Shown: positions 41,355-50,271, counted from the stretch's first letter. The stretch: DNA of 64,000 bases from an uncultured Oscillospiraceae bacterium (GCA_910583885.1 CAJUAC010000005.1:19866-83865); one strand, 5' to 3'. Notes: generated by a model from the sequence alone, not told the origin. Numbers and translations are program-made.

Positions 41355-42973
41355 GCAGGACAAGAGGCAAGCGGGAGGCAGGCGGCCGGGCAGGCGACCC
41401 CTTCGCAGAAGGACAGAAGAAGGGGGCAGGCGGGAAGCGTAAGCTGCTGGTTGCGCTGTGCTGTATAGCCGCCGTCGCGGCAGCGGTTGCCGTTGCATTG
41501 GCGCTGTATGTCCGCCCGCCGGACGTCAGCGGCAACGACCGGCCCAGCGTCACGGACAATAATCCCAACAAAGCCCAGGGTGAGGAGGACACGGAAGCGC
41601 TCTCTGGCCGGAAGGAGGACTATTTCACGTTCCTCCTGCTGGGGCGGGACACCGGCGGCGGCGGGAATACAGATACCATCATTCTCGTATCCTATGATGT
41701 GCCCAACCAGCAGGTGAACATGATGAGCATCCCCCGGGACACTGCCGTCAATGTGTCCTGGAGCAATAAGAAGATCAACAGCGTCTACAATGCGAAGGAG
41801 TCCAGCGGCGGCGGGCTGGAAAACCTGAAAAAGCAGGTGGCCTGCCTTACCGGCGTGATGCCGGACCGCTACGTCATTATTGAGTGGAAGGCTGTGGGGG
41901 AGCTGGTGGATGCCGTAGGGGGCGTGGAGTTCGACGTACCGCGGAACATGAACTACGACGACCCCTATCAGGATCTCCATATCCACCTCAACAAGGGCCT
42001 CCAGACCCTTAACGGCCAGCAGGCCATGGAGATGCTCCGCTACCGCAACGACAACGGCTATAAGGCGGGGTACAACGACACCGGACGTATGACCACCCAG
42101 CGGGACTTCCTCAAGGCGATGGCCAAGGAGGTCCTACAGCTGAAGAACATGACCAAGATTGGCAGTTTTATCAATATTTTTATGGACAACGTGGAGACAG
42201 ACTTGAAGTTGAACGAGCTGATGTGGTTTGCCTCCCAGGCCCTGGGGGTCAATCTGGACACCATGCAGTCCAGTACCCTGCCCTACATTGATGTGGGCAA
42301 GTACCGGGGGGAGTACTACTTCCTGCCCAATGGGGAGGAGATTGTGCCCCTGGTGAACGAGCAGTTCAACCCCTACAACCGGCCGATCACGGAGAAGGAT
42401 ATCCAGATCATTGCCCGGAACAAGGACGGCTCCTGCTATGTGACCAACGGCGAGCTGCTGGACTCCCGGTGGGCCTCTCCGGCCTCCACATCCGGTACGG
42501 CTGGAGGCGGCGTGACCACTACCGACCCCACAGGGGTCATAGCAGACCCGGTTGTCCCCGCGCCCAGCGGAGGAGGGGAAGAACCCCCGGCCAGCGATCC
42601 CCAGCCTCCAGAGGACACGGCAGGCCCTGATGGGCAGCCTCCAGAGGATCCGGAGGGATCTGGAAGCAGCGGCGGGGAGCAGCCCAGTGTCCCGCCTGCG
42701 GGGGAAGCGGGCGATCCCTCCCTCACAGAGCCAGGTGAGGAGCCTGGCGGCCCAGATGATTCTGGCGCTACAGGCACCCCCGGCGATGTGGACGTAACAG
42801 AGCCCGATGGCCCCAGTACAGAGGGGCCGGCCGGCACAGAACCGCCGCCGGATCCCACAGCCCCGGCAGAGCCGGAGATGCCGCCGGAGCCTGCACCTCC
42901 GCCAACCGACCCCATCCCCCCAGAGGGTGGGGCGGCGGGCGGCGAGCCGGAACCGCCGCCTACAGTACAATAA
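41351..42973 (+). CDS. LytR-CpsA-Psr (LCP) family ligase, first copy
   Basis: LCP enzymes move lipid-linked glycans onto peptidoglycan or protein. This 540-aa protein has a basic cytoplasmic start, one membrane helix (LLVALCCIAAVAAAVAVALA, about 34-53), then the extracellular domain with FLLLGRDTGGGGNTDTI near residue 96, MSIPRDTAVN near 127 and the Arg-containing LRYRNDNGYKAGYND near 230. From about residue 390 the chain is a low-complexity acidic Pro/Gly/Glu/Ser tail ending GEPEPPPTVQ, probably wall-spanning. It overlaps the nadD-yqeK stop and is followed by a paralogue. It could attach the heptose glycan made elsewhere in this window. Confidence 0.93.
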   Translation: MSRTRGKREAGGRAGDPFAEGQKKGAGGKRKLLVALCCIAAVAAAVAVALALYVRPPDVSGNDRPSVTDNNPNKAQGEEDTEALSGRKEDYFTFLLLGRDTGGGGNTDTIILVSYDVPNQQVNMMSIPRDTAVNVSWSNKKINSVYNAKESSGGGLENLKKQVACLTGVMPDRYVIIEWKAVGELVDAVGGVEFDVPRNMNYDDPYQDLHIHLNKGLQTLNGQQAMEMLRYRNDNGYKAGYNDTGRMTTQRDFLKAMAKEVLQLKNMTKIGSFINIFMDNVETDLKLNELMWFASQALGVNLDTMQSSTLPYIDVGKYRGEYYFLPNGEEIVPLVNEQFNPYNRPITEKDIQIIARNKDGSCYVTNGELLDSRWASPASTSGTAGGGVTTTDPTGVIADPVVPAPSGGGEEPPASDPQPPEDTAGPDGQPPEDPEGSGSSGGEQPSVPPAGEAGDPSLTEPGEEPGGPDDSGATGTPGDVDVTEPDGPSTEGPAGTEPPPDPTAPAEPEMPPEPAPPPTDPIPPEGGAAGGEPEPPPTVQ

Positions 42974-43006
42974 ACGAGACTATCCATCCCGAAAGGACAG
43001 AGAGAC

Positions 43007-44851
43007 ATGGCGTATAAAGGAAGAAGAGAAGCCTCACGCCCCGAGAAGGGGAGAGGGGAGAGAGGGCTGCACCGGGAGACGGTGGAAGATCCCTTTGCCG
43101 AGCCGCCCGCGCCGGCGGGAGACCTCTTTGCAGAGGGGGGACGGCCGGACGGGCCGGGGTTCCGCGAGCGCTGGATGGCCTACTGGGACTCTGGGAAGGG
43201 GAAAATCCTGACAGCGTCTCTGGGGTGCCTGGCGGTATTTGTCATCGTTGTCGCCGTGGTGCTGAAGATGTGGATCAAGCCCCCCACGCTGCCGGCAGAG
43301 AACACCACCCCCACGCCGCCGGCCGCTGCCAAGCCGGTACAGCCGGAAAAACCGGATGATGAGCCGGAGGGCCCCACGGACGACGAGCTGTACCCGGATG
43401 ACGGCTATGACGGCGACATGCCCACCGTGTCCGGCAACCGGAAGGAGGGGGTCTATACCTTCCTTCTGGTAGGGACAGACAAGGACGACGGCAACACGGA
43501 TACCATCATGGTGGCCAGCTATGACACCAAGGAGCAGGATGTCAATATTATGAGCATCCCCCGGGACACCATGGTCAACGAGCGCTGGGATATCAAGAAG
43601 ATCAACTCCATCTACTCCCGCACAGGCAATAGTGTTGACTCCCTGGCGGGCCGGATCCAGAAGCTGGTCGGCTTTAAGCCGGACTTCTATGTCAAGGTGG
43701 ATCTGAGCATGTTTGTGGAGCTGGTGGATCTGATCGGCGGCGTAGAGTTTGAGGTGCCCCAGGACATGAACTATGACGACCCCTATCAGGATCTGCACAT
43801 CCACCTGAAAAAGGGGATCCAGACCTTAGATGGGGAACATGCCATGCAGCTGGTCCGCTTCCGCCGGTACAGCGAAGGGGATATCAAGCGGGTAGAGGTC
43901 CAGCAGAACTTCATGAAGGCCCTTATTAAGGAATGCCTCAGCATCCAGCACTGGGGGAAGATCAAGGCGTATATTGACCTGGCAATGGAGAACGTAGAGA
44001 CAGACCTGGAATTTGGCTCTGTGGTCTGGTTTGCCTCCAATGCGCTGGGGCTGAATGGTGTAGCGGCGCTGAATATGGACGACGTATATACCTGCACCCT
44101 CCCCGGCGACTACTGGGGATCTGCCTGGAGCAGGGATACCAACCAGGAGCAGTCCTATGTCACCATCTACCCCAAGCAGGTGGTAGAGCTGGTCAATGAG
44201 CGCTTTAACCCCTACGAGCAGCGGGTCAATACCTCCATGCTTGACGCCATGAGTATCCTCTCCAACGGCGACATCGCCTCCTCCACCGGCTCCCTCCGGG
44301 ATACGCGGCATAACGCCATCATGGCGGTACGCCGGGGCGAGGCATACTATGACGATGATGGGAACCTGGTATACGGCAAGCCGCCGGCCAAGCCGGAGCA
44401 GGACGAGGCGGGCCGGTACTTCATCCTGGACGAGGCGGGCAATCCCGTCTATACGGATGAAAATGGCACCCCTCTGGATGAGCCGATGCTTCCGGGGACA
44501 ATCGATGGCTTGGGGCCTGAGGCACCGGATACGCTGCCGCAGGTTCCCGGAGACTCCTCTGGTGCTGGCCCGGAGGGCGGGGATCCCACCATGCCTGGCG
44601 GCCCCACGACCGATCCCATAGGCGGCGGGGAGGATCCTGCTGGAGGGACAGCGGAACCTCCTGGAGAGACAGGGGAGCCCTCTGGAGAGGGCAATCCGCC
44701 AACAGACACCGCAAACCCTGCAGATCCTACAGATCCCACAGCAACCGGCGGGGGTGACGGAGGTGAGCCCGTACTGCCTGCGGAGCCGGTGCCCCCGGTA
44801 GGGGAACCCGCGGACACTGGGATTGATGACATCCCTCCGGGATGGTTATAA
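43007..44851 (+). CDS. LytR-CpsA-Psr (LCP) family ligase, second copy
   Basis: A 614-aa paralogue of the preceding gene with the same order: a long basic N-terminus, one helix (LTASLGCLAVFVIVVAVVLK, about 67-86), a short Pro/Glu linker, then the LCP core with FLLVGTDKDDGNTDTIMVAS near residue 150, MSIPRDTMVNERWD near 184 and VRFRRYSEGDIKR near 284. From about residue 460 there is a long repeat-poor tail rich in Pro, Gly, Glu and Asp ending PADTGIDDIPPGWL. Start ATG 43007 follows GAAAGGACAGAGAG. The shared YDDPYQDLHIHL segment in both copies shows recent common origin by tandem duplication. Confidence 0.93.
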   Translation: MAYKGRREASRPEKGRGERGLHRETVEDPFAEPPAPAGDLFAEGGRPDGPGFRERWMAYWDSGKGKILTASLGCLAVFVIVVAVVLKMWIKPPTLPAENTTPTPPAAAKPVQPEKPDDEPEGPTDDELYPDDGYDGDMPTVSGNRKEGVYTFLLVGTDKDDGNTDTIMVASYDTKEQDVNIMSIPRDTMVNERWDIKKINSIYSRTGNSVDSLAGRIQKLVGFKPDFYVKVDLSMFVELVDLIGGVEFEVPQDMNYDDPYQDLHIHLKKGIQTLDGEHAMQLVRFRRYSEGDIKRVEVQQNFMKALIKECLSIQHWGKIKAYIDLAMENVETDLEFGSVVWFASNALGLNGVAALNMDDVYTCTLPGDYWGSAWSRDTNQEQSYVTIYPKQVVELVNERFNPYEQRVNTSMLDAMSILSNGDIASSTGSLRDTRHNAIMAVRRGEAYYDDDGNLVYGKPPAKPEQDEAGRYFILDEAGNPVYTDENGTPLDEPMLPGTIDGLGPEAPDTLPQVPGDSSGAGPEGGDPTMPGGPTTDPIGGGEDPAGGTAEPPGETGEPSGEGNPPTDTANPADPTDPTATGGGDGGEPVLPAEPVPPVGEPADTGIDDIPPGWL

Positions 44852-44919
44852 TTGACAGAAAATAGCGGGAAAAACAGAGAAAAATATGCTATGTGTTCAG
44901 AAGAAAGTGAGGAATGCGT

Positions 44920-45282
44920 ATGACACCAAAGGAACTGGCGGTCCTGGCGGCAAAGGCCCTGGACGGGAAAAAGGGCGAGGAGATCAAGGTCATGGAGGTC
45001 ACAGATCTGACTACCCTGGCGGACTACTTCGTCATCTGCACAGGCGGCAGCAATACGCAGATCAACGCTCTGTGCGACGCCGTGGAGGAGAAGCTGGAGG
45101 CTGAGGCGGGGGAAAAGCCCCTGCACCGTGAGGGGCACCGGGGCGGTATCTGGGTCCTGCTGGACTACGGCTGCCTGGTAGTCCACGTGTTCAACAGCGA
45201 GGCCCGGGAATTCTACGGGCTGGAGCGGCTGTGGAGCGACGGGAAACCTCTGGATCTGGAGGGCCTGCTGGCGCAGGTGTAA
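44920..45282 (+). CDS. rsfS: Ribosomal silencing factor RsfS
   Basis: A 120-aa protein that binds L14 and blocks subunit joining when nutrients are low. The family core reads VMEVTDLTTLADYFVICTGG, then GGIWVLLDYGCLVVHVFNSE and AREFYGLERLW. AGGA six bases upstream favours ATG 44920 over ATG 44914. It ends the yhbY-nadD/yqeK-LCP-LCP-rsfS run, a common Firmicute order, and is followed by stem-loops. Confidence 0.95.
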   Translation: MTPKELAVLAAKALDGKKGEEIKVMEVTDLTTLADYFVICTGGSNTQINALCDAVEEKLEAEAGEKPLHREGHRGGIWVLLDYGCLVVHVFNSEAREFYGLERLWSDGKPLDLEGLLAQV

Positions 45283-45327
45283 GAAGCAGCGCTGCCTGAG
45301 AGAGGCGCTGAAGCTTCAGCAGCACAA

Positions 45328-45357
45328 GGCGGCATCCCCAACAGCGGGGATGCCGCC
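45328..45357. terminator. Stem-loop after rsfS
   Basis: A perfect 12-bp stem, GGCGGCATCCCC and its complement, around a six-base loop. The tail is CTATTC, so it is a modest terminator for the plus strand. Confidence 0.7.
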
Positions 45358-45402
45358 CTATTCGGATCCCTCTGCGCTTGCTTGCACAGAGGGATAACAG
45401 AA

Positions 45403-45434
45403 ACCCGCCGGAAGGCTTGCGCTTTCCGGCGGGT
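45403..45434. terminator. Second GC-rich stem-loop between rsfS and feoA
   Basis: ACCCGCCGGAA pairs with TTCCGGCGGGT, extended inward. A third small stem (CCCTCTG/CAGAGGG) lies at about 45368-45392. Together they separate the convergent rsfS and feoA transcripts. Confidence 0.65.
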
Positions 45435-45484
45435 ATACCTTGCCGTCTGGCAGCGCGGGCCCGCGCTGCCGCTATGTCGCCTGG

Positions 45485-45715
45485 CTACCGCACAGCAATT
45501 TGCCGTGCATCTGCACGGCGCAGCGCGATGACTGCGCCGCAGACCGCATAGGCCACCGGGTCGCCCCAAGGGCTCTCCTGGAGCGCGGTCACAGCGCCGC
45601 CGGGGACGAACCCCAGATCCAGCATCCGCCGCCTCTGGTCCTCCGGTGCGGAGAGGGCGGCTACCGTTGCCTTCTGCCCTACCGCCAGGCGGTCCAGCGT
45701 CCGTATGTCCTCCAT
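45485..45715 (-). CDS. feoA: FeoA-domain protein
   Basis: A 76-aa SH3-like FeoA protein, which in many bacteria assists the FeoB ferrous iron channel. Seen here are RTLDRLAVGQKATVAALS and RRMLDLGFVPGGAVTALQES, with PWGDPVAYAVCGAVIALRR toward the end, all typical. The start was set at ATG 45715 because AAAGGAGGAGTCC precedes it. No feoB follows, since the gene ends at the terminator cluster, so it is an orphan that may act on a FeoB encoded elsewhere. It lies downstream of the amidase gene on the same strand. Confidence 0.9.
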   Translation of the reverse strand: MEDIRTLDRLAVGQKATVAALSAPEDQRRRMLDLGFVPGGAVTALQESPWGDPVAYAVCGAVIALRRADARQIAVR

Positions 45716-45822
45716 CAGAGGGACTCCTCCTTTAATCATAAGGCGGAACGCTATCCGCCGGAAACAGTTTTCCATGCATACGCCCCAGCAGAGGTGGTAT
45801 GCCATACCATCCTATGCCCGGC

Positions 45823-46620
45823 TTACCCGGCCTGTTCCAGATAGGTCAGGATACCATCTGCAATCCCCATAGCCAGCTTCTCCTGGTAGGCGGGCTGGAC
45901 CAGCAGCGCCAGCTCCTCCGGGGTGGACATATAACCGCACTCCACCAGGGCCGCCGGCACCTCGGCTGTGCGGAGCACGGCCAGGTTGGGGCGGGCCTCG
46001 GAGCCCATGTCCGCCGCACCGGTGGCGGACATCATGGCCTGGCGCAGGATATCCGCCAGGATCCAGCCGTCGCTGTGCTCGCTGGCAGCAGCGGTGTAAA
46101 TCCCCATGGCAGCACCATTGGTCAGGCTGGCGTTGCAGTGGACGCTGACGAAGAGGTCTGCGCCCTGACCGTTGGCCAGGTCGATGCGGTCGTAGAGCCC
46201 GACATCCTGGTCGCTGGTCCGGGTCATGAGCACTGTCAGCCCGGCCTCCTCCAGCAGCTGGGCAGCCTGCTTGGCAATAGACAGATTCAGATCCTTCTCT
46301 GCCACGCCTTCATATGTGGCCCCGTTGGCGGAGCCGCCGTGGCCGGGGTCGATGACAACCAGGGCGGCGGGCTGTACCTCCGGTTCCCCGCCGGAGGTGA
46401 CTGCGACGGTGCGGGTCTGCGGATCCCAGCTGACAGAGAAGCCTAGGGCTTGGGCCAGGTCCCGCAGGGGGACCATCGTCTTGCCCTCCTCTGATATGTA
46501 GGCCATTGTGTCCAATGGGACGCCATCCACGGTGATGGTGACGTTGTCAGCCCCAGCGGCGGTGAGGGAGAGCAGAAGGATAAAACACACGCCCAGCAGG
46601 GAGGAATAGAGTCGTTTCAT
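45823..46620 (-). CDS. N-acetylmuramoyl-L-alanine amidase with copper amine oxidase-like N-terminal domain
   Basis: A secreted cell-wall hydrolase of 265 aa. A signal peptide (MKRLYSSLLGVCFILLLSLT, cleaved after TAAGA) is followed by a short copper-amine-oxidase-N-like domain (VPLRDLAQALGFSVSWD, about 49-65) that binds the wall in other Firmicute proteins. The amidase_3 catalytic domain follows: VVIDPGHGG (zinc His), the Glu in EGVAEKDLNLSIAK, SVHCNAS (second His) and VPAALVECGYMSTPEE (catalytic Glu). It resembles CwlD/LytC-type amidases. It is divergent from nrdD. Confidence 0.94.
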   Translation of the reverse strand: MKRLYSSLLGVCFILLLSLTAAGADNVTITVDGVPLDTMAYISEEGKTMVPLRDLAQALGFSVSWDPQTRTVAVTSGGEPEVQPAALVVIDPGHGGSANGATYEGVAEKDLNLSIAKQAAQLLEEAGLTVLMTRTSDQDVGLYDRIDLANGQGADLFVSVHCNASLTNGAAMGIYTAAASEHSDGWILADILRQAMMSATGAADMGSEARPNLAVLRTAEVPAALVECGYMSTPEELALLVQPAYQEKLAMGIADGILTYLEQAG

Positions 46621-46675
46621 AGGCTATCCGTTCCTTTCCTGTCGCACCCCGCGCAGGGGCGCAGTCGTTGCCCCT

Positions 46676-46705
46676 ATTGTACAGGATTTCCGACGTATTT
46701 TGCAA
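46676..46705 (-). promoter_or_regulatory. Promoter for the amidase-feoA transcript
   Basis: On the minus strand TTGCAA (46700-46705) and TACAAT (46676-46681) are 18 bases apart, with a TG before the -10. Confidence 0.6.
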
Positions 46706-46783
46706 GTGGTAATGTCTGGGAACGGCTGGGGAAGCGGGCAGGGAGGGTGCCATAGAAAAAGCGGAAAAGTGGCATTTGGCACT

Positions 46784-46812
46784 TGACAGGGCACGCCCTG
46801 GGCTGTACTATA
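46784..46812 (+). promoter_or_regulatory. Promoter of nrdD
   Basis: A perfect TTGACA (46784-46789) and TACTAT (46807-46812) are 17 bases apart. The -10 overlaps the first NrdR-like box. Confidence 0.78.
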
Positions 46813-46853
46813 TGTACATTCGCGCAAAAAGCCGCCATACCATATCTTGTGTT
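46806..46853. promoter_or_regulatory. Pair of NrdR-like boxes upstream of nrdD
   Basis: ATACCATATCTTGTGT at 46838-46853 matches the NrdR consensus ACACWATATMTTGTGT at 14 of 16 positions. A weaker copy, GTACTATATGTACATT, lies at 46806-46821, with the ATAT cores 32 bases apart, which is three helical turns and the usual spacing. The first box covers the -10. Confidence 0.65.
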
Positions 46854-46923
46854 CTGAGCTGGGCCATTTGTTTCTGGTATGTGGTCATCGGGATGGCAAA
46901 TTTCACGGAGGGGAAGACAAAAC

Positions 46924-49245
46924 ATGACGATTGAAAAGCTGAAAAAACGGGACGGGCGTCTGGTGGACTTCGACAAGGAGAAGATCGCATCCGCTATTGC
47001 CAGGGCCTTTGAGGCCACCTACAAGCCGGGCCAGGAGGACGTGGCAGCTGGCCTGACAGAGGAGGTCCTCTCGATCCTGGAGGTGGAGGGGATTGCCGCC
47101 CCCGAGGTGGAACACATCCAAGATATTGTGGAACGGGTGCTGATGGACAACGGCTATGTCCAAACAGCAAAGGCTTACATCCTCTACCGCAGCGAGCGCA
47201 GCCGGGTGCGGGAGATGAACACGCGGCTGATGAAGACCTACGAGGACATCACCTTCTCCGACGCGGTGGATTCCGATCTGAAGCGGGAAAACGCCAACAT
47301 CAATGGGGACACCGCCATGGGTTCCATGCTGAAATACGGCAGCGAGGGGGCCAAGCAGTTCTATCAGATGTTCGTGCTCAAGCCCGAGCACGCCCGGGCC
47401 CACCAGGAGGGGGATATCCATATCCACGACCTGGATTTCTACACCCTGACCACCACCTGCTGCCAGATCGACATCCAAAAGCTCTTCAAGGGCGGTTTCT
47501 CCACGGGCCACGGCTACCTGCGGGAGCCCAACGACATCTCCTCCTACGCCGCCCTGGCCTGCATCGCCATCCAGTCCAACCAGAACGACCAGCACGGCGG
47601 ACAGGCTATCGTCAACTTTGACTATGGTATGGCCGAGGGTGTGGCCAAGACCTTCCGCCGCTACTATACCCGGAACCTGGCCAAGGCCCTTATGCTCTGG
47701 CACGATATGGAGGATCCGGAGGAGGAGCTGAAGGAGCTGCGGGAGCGGCTCCAGGAGGAGAAGGGGCTTTCCCCCCGCCTGGAGGCCTGCGGGCCCTATC
47801 TGGAGGCGGAGCTGCCCTATCTGGTGGAGAAGTACGGGGAGCGGGAGCGGATGGAGAAGGCACAGTCCATGGCTGTCCACTACGCGGAGAAGGAGACAGA
47901 GCGCTCCACCTTCCAGGCCATGGAGGCGTTTATCCACAACCTGAACACCATGCACAGCCGTGCCGGTGCGCAGACCCCCTTTTCCTCTATCAACTACGGC
48001 ATGGATACCAGCCCGGAGGGCCGCATGGTCATGCGCAACCTCCTGCTGACCACGGAGGAAGGCCTGGGCAACGGCGAGACGCCCATCTTCCCCATCCAGA
48101 TTTTCCGGGTGAAGGAGGGGGTCAACTACAACCCCGGCGACCCCAATTACGATTTGTTCAAGCTGGCCTGCCGGTGCAGCGCCAAGCGTCTGTTCCCCAA
48201 CTTCGCGTTTTTGGACGCGCCCTTTAACCTGCAATACTACGACCCCCAGCGGCCGGAGACAGAGATTGCCTACATGGGCTGCCGTACCCGGGTCATCTCC
48301 AATGTGTGCGACACCAACCGCCAGCAGTGCAACCAGCGGGGCAACCTCAGCTTTACCTCGATCAACCTCCCACGCATCGCGATCAAGGCCAGGGGGGATC
48401 TGGACACGTTCTTTGAAGAGCTGGACCGGAAGCTGGATCTGTGTGTGGAGCAGCTGCTGGAGCGCTTTGAGATCCAGGCGAGGAAGCATGTGTACAATTT
48501 CCCCTTCCTCATGGGCCAGGGGGTGTGGCTGGACAGCGAGAAGCTGAGCTGGACGGATGAGGTCCGGGAGGTGCTCAAGCACGGCACACTGTCTGTAGGC
48601 TTCATTGGCCTGGCGGAGAGCCTGGTGGCCCTCACCGGCCAGCACCACGGGGAGAGTGAGCGCAGCCAGCGGCTGGGCCTGGAGATCGTCGCCCGGATGC
48701 GTGCCCGGATGGACGAGGAGAGCCAGAAGCGGGGGATGAACTTCTCCCTGCTGGCGACCCCGGGGGAGGGGCTCTCCGGCTGTTTTACCCGCATTGACAA
48801 GAAGAGGTTCGGCATGATCCCCGGCGTTACGGATCGGGAGTACTACACCAACAGCTTCCATGTCCCGGTTTACTACCCCATCAGTGCCTTTGAGAAGATC
48901 AAGCTGGAGGCCCCCTACCATGCGCTGACCAATGCGGGGCATATCAGCTATGTGGAGATGGACGGCGACCCGCTGAAGAATCTGGACGCCTTTGAGAAGG
49001 TGATCCGCTGCATGAAGGAGGCGGGGATTGGCTACGGCTCTGTCAACCACCCGGTGGACCGGGATCCCTGCTGCGGGTACACGGGGATTATTGACGACGT
49101 GTGCCCCGGGTGCGGGCGGCGCGAGGAGGGCGACCGGACCGGGTTTGAGCGGATCCGCCGGATCACCGGGTATCTGGGTACGCTGGACTACTGGAACAAC
49201 GCCAAGGCAGCCGAGGAGTCTGACCGCGTCAAGCACGGGATGTAA
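46924..49245 (+). CDS. nrdD: Anaerobic ribonucleoside-triphosphate reductase
   Basis: A 773-aa glycyl-radical enzyme that makes deoxynucleotides without oxygen. An N-terminal ATP-cone (KKRDGRLVDFDKEKIASAIA) gives allosteric control. The catalytic domain has HIHDLDFYTLTTTCCQI near residue 160 and MDTSPEGRMVMRNLLL near 361. The C-terminal zinc site shows DPCCGYTGIIDDVCPGCGRR, and the radical Gly lies in RRITGYLGTLDYWNNAKAAE near 745. ATG 46924 follows GGAGGGGAAGACA. It is transcribed with nrdG. Confidence 0.97.
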   Translation: MTIEKLKKRDGRLVDFDKEKIASAIARAFEATYKPGQEDVAAGLTEEVLSILEVEGIAAPEVEHIQDIVERVLMDNGYVQTAKAYILYRSERSRVREMNTRLMKTYEDITFSDAVDSDLKRENANINGDTAMGSMLKYGSEGAKQFYQMFVLKPEHARAHQEGDIHIHDLDFYTLTTTCCQIDIQKLFKGGFSTGHGYLREPNDISSYAALACIAIQSNQNDQHGGQAIVNFDYGMAEGVAKTFRRYYTRNLAKALMLWHDMEDPEEELKELRERLQEEKGLSPRLEACGPYLEAELPYLVEKYGERERMEKAQSMAVHYAEKETERSTFQAMEAFIHNLNTMHSRAGAQTPFSSINYGMDTSPEGRMVMRNLLLTTEEGLGNGETPIFPIQIFRVKEGVNYNPGDPNYDLFKLACRCSAKRLFPNFAFLDAPFNLQYYDPQRPETEIAYMGCRTRVISNVCDTNRQQCNQRGNLSFTSINLPRIAIKARGDLDTFFEELDRKLDLCVEQLLERFEIQARKHVYNFPFLMGQGVWLDSEKLSWTDEVREVLKHGTLSVGFIGLAESLVALTGQHHGESERSQRLGLEIVARMRARMDEESQKRGMNFSLLATPGEGLSGCFTRIDKKRFGMIPGVTDREYYTNSFHVPVYYPISAFEKIKLEAPYHALTNAGHISYVEMDGDPLKNLDAFEKVIRCMKEAGIGYGSVNHPVDRDPCCGYTGIIDDVCPGCGRREEGDRTGFERIRRITGYLGTLDYWNNAKAAEESDRVKHGM

Positions 49246-49277
49246 CAGCCGCCCAGCTGGCGGAGAAAGGAACCCCG

Positions 49278-49769
49278 ATGAGAATTTATGGCCTCCAGCA
49301 GGATTCGATTGTAGATGGTCCCGGCTTCCGGTTTGCCTGTTTTGTCCAGGGCTGCCCCCACGGCTGCCCCGGCTGCCATAACCCGGACAGCCACGACCCG
49401 GCGGGCGGGGTGGAGATGGCAGTGGAGCAGGTGGCGGAGGAGCTGCTGAAAAACCCGCTGACCGACGGGCTGACCCTCTCCGGAGGGGAGCCCTTCGCCC
49501 AGGCGGAGGACTGCCTGGCCCTGGCAAAGCTTGCACACAGCCATGGCCTGAACGTGTGGTGCTACTCCGGCTGGACGTTTTCGTACCTGCGGGACAAGGG
49601 GAATGCGGCGCAGAAAGCGCTCCTGGCCGAGCTGGATGTGCTGGTGGACGGACCCTTCCTTTTAGCGGAACGGTCCCTGTCCCTGCCCTGGCGGGGCAGC
49701 CGGAACCAGCGGGTGATCGACGTGCAGGCTTCATTGGCTGCTGGTAGCGAGGTCGTCCGTCCAGACTAA
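49278..49769 (+). CDS. nrdG: Anaerobic ribonucleotide reductase activating protein
   Basis: A 163-aa radical SAM enzyme that places the glycyl radical on NrdD. The cluster motif is FVQGCPHGCPGCHNPDSHD (CxxxCxxC), followed by GLTLSGGEPFAQAEDCLALA, which holds the SAM-binding GGE. The late DVLVDGPFLL segment is usual in the family. It starts 32 bases after nrdD, behind GGAGAAAGGAACCCCG. Confidence 0.96.
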   Translation: MRIYGLQQDSIVDGPGFRFACFVQGCPHGCPGCHNPDSHDPAGGVEMAVEQVAEELLKNPLTDGLTLSGGEPFAQAEDCLALAKLAHSHGLNVWCYSGWTFSYLRDKGNAAQKALLAELDVLVDGPFLLAERSLSLPWRGSRNQRVIDVQASLAAGSEVVRPD

Positions 49770-49820
49770 GGGCGCTAAGGGACCCGTTAAGAGATAGGGC
49801 CATGTGTTAATACGGCATTA

Positions 49821-49851
49821 AGAGCAGGGGATAAGCCCTTGCTCTTTTTTT
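49821..49851 (+). terminator. Terminator after nrdG
   Basis: AGAGCA pairs with TGCTCT, the stem continues through GGG/CCC with one bulge, and a run of seven T follows. Confidence 0.85.
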
Positions 49852-49898
49852 AATGTCCGGTAAAATAGGGGCAGTTATCATAGGAGGTTATCGCAAGC

Positions 49899-50156
49899 AT
49901 GGAAAATCTGTTCGTATGTGTGATGGGGATGGGGGTCACCTTCTTTGGCCTGACCTGCCTGATCGGCCTGATCACCCTGTTGGGCAAGTTCCCAGGCAGC
50001 AAGCCGGTGGAAGTCCCCCAGCAGGTGGCGCCGGCGGCCCCCGCCGGGATCCCTAACCGGCAGGAACTGATTGCCGCAGTATCCGCTGCCCTGGCAGAGG
50101 AGCTGGGGACAGATGTTACCGCCATCCGTATCCTCTCCTTCCGGAAGGTGTCCTGA
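49899..50156 (+). CDS. OadG-family protein (sodium-pump decarboxylase gamma subunit-like), orphan
   Basis: An 85-aa protein with one N-terminal membrane helix (LFVCVMGMGVTFFGLTCLIG), a short Pro/Ala-rich linker and a C-terminal amphipathic helix (RQELIAAVSAALAEELG). This is the plan of OadG, which anchors biotin-dependent decarboxylase pumps. TAGGAGGTTATCGCAAGC precedes the start. No alpha, beta or biotin-carrier subunit gene is adjacent; terminators lie on both sides, so it is transcribed alone. Confidence 0.78.
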   Translation: MENLFVCVMGMGVTFFGLTCLIGLITLLGKFPGSKPVEVPQQVAPAAPAGIPNRQELIAAVSAALAEELGTDVTAIRILSFRKVS

Positions 50157-50186
50157 CCGCCCCGTCCCTTACATAGTGTGCAAAAA

Positions 50187-50230
50187 GCAGTGGGAGCCAG
50201 CCCAGATGGGCCAGCTCCTGCTGTTTTTTC
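50187..50230 (+). terminator. Terminator after the OadG-like gene
   Basis: A GC-rich stem with GCAGTGGGAGC facing GCTCCTGCTG and an inner GCCC/GGGC is followed by six T. Confidence 0.82.
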
Positions 50231-50271
50231 TGGGAATTCGATAAAATCTACAAAATTGTGTATTCCCAGCC

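Noticed and set aside
42860..44830. Tandem repeats or CRISPR-like repeats in the LCP tail regions
   Set aside because: The tails are low-complexity Pro/Gly/Glu coding sequence with no regular repeat unit or spacer pattern.
46903..49803. A 966-codon open frame on the minus strand across nrdD-nrdG
   Set aside because: It mirrors nrdD codon by codon, is rich in Val/Leu/His/Gln/Gly from GC-rich antisense text, has no ribosome site or family motif, and nrdD/nrdG are certain.
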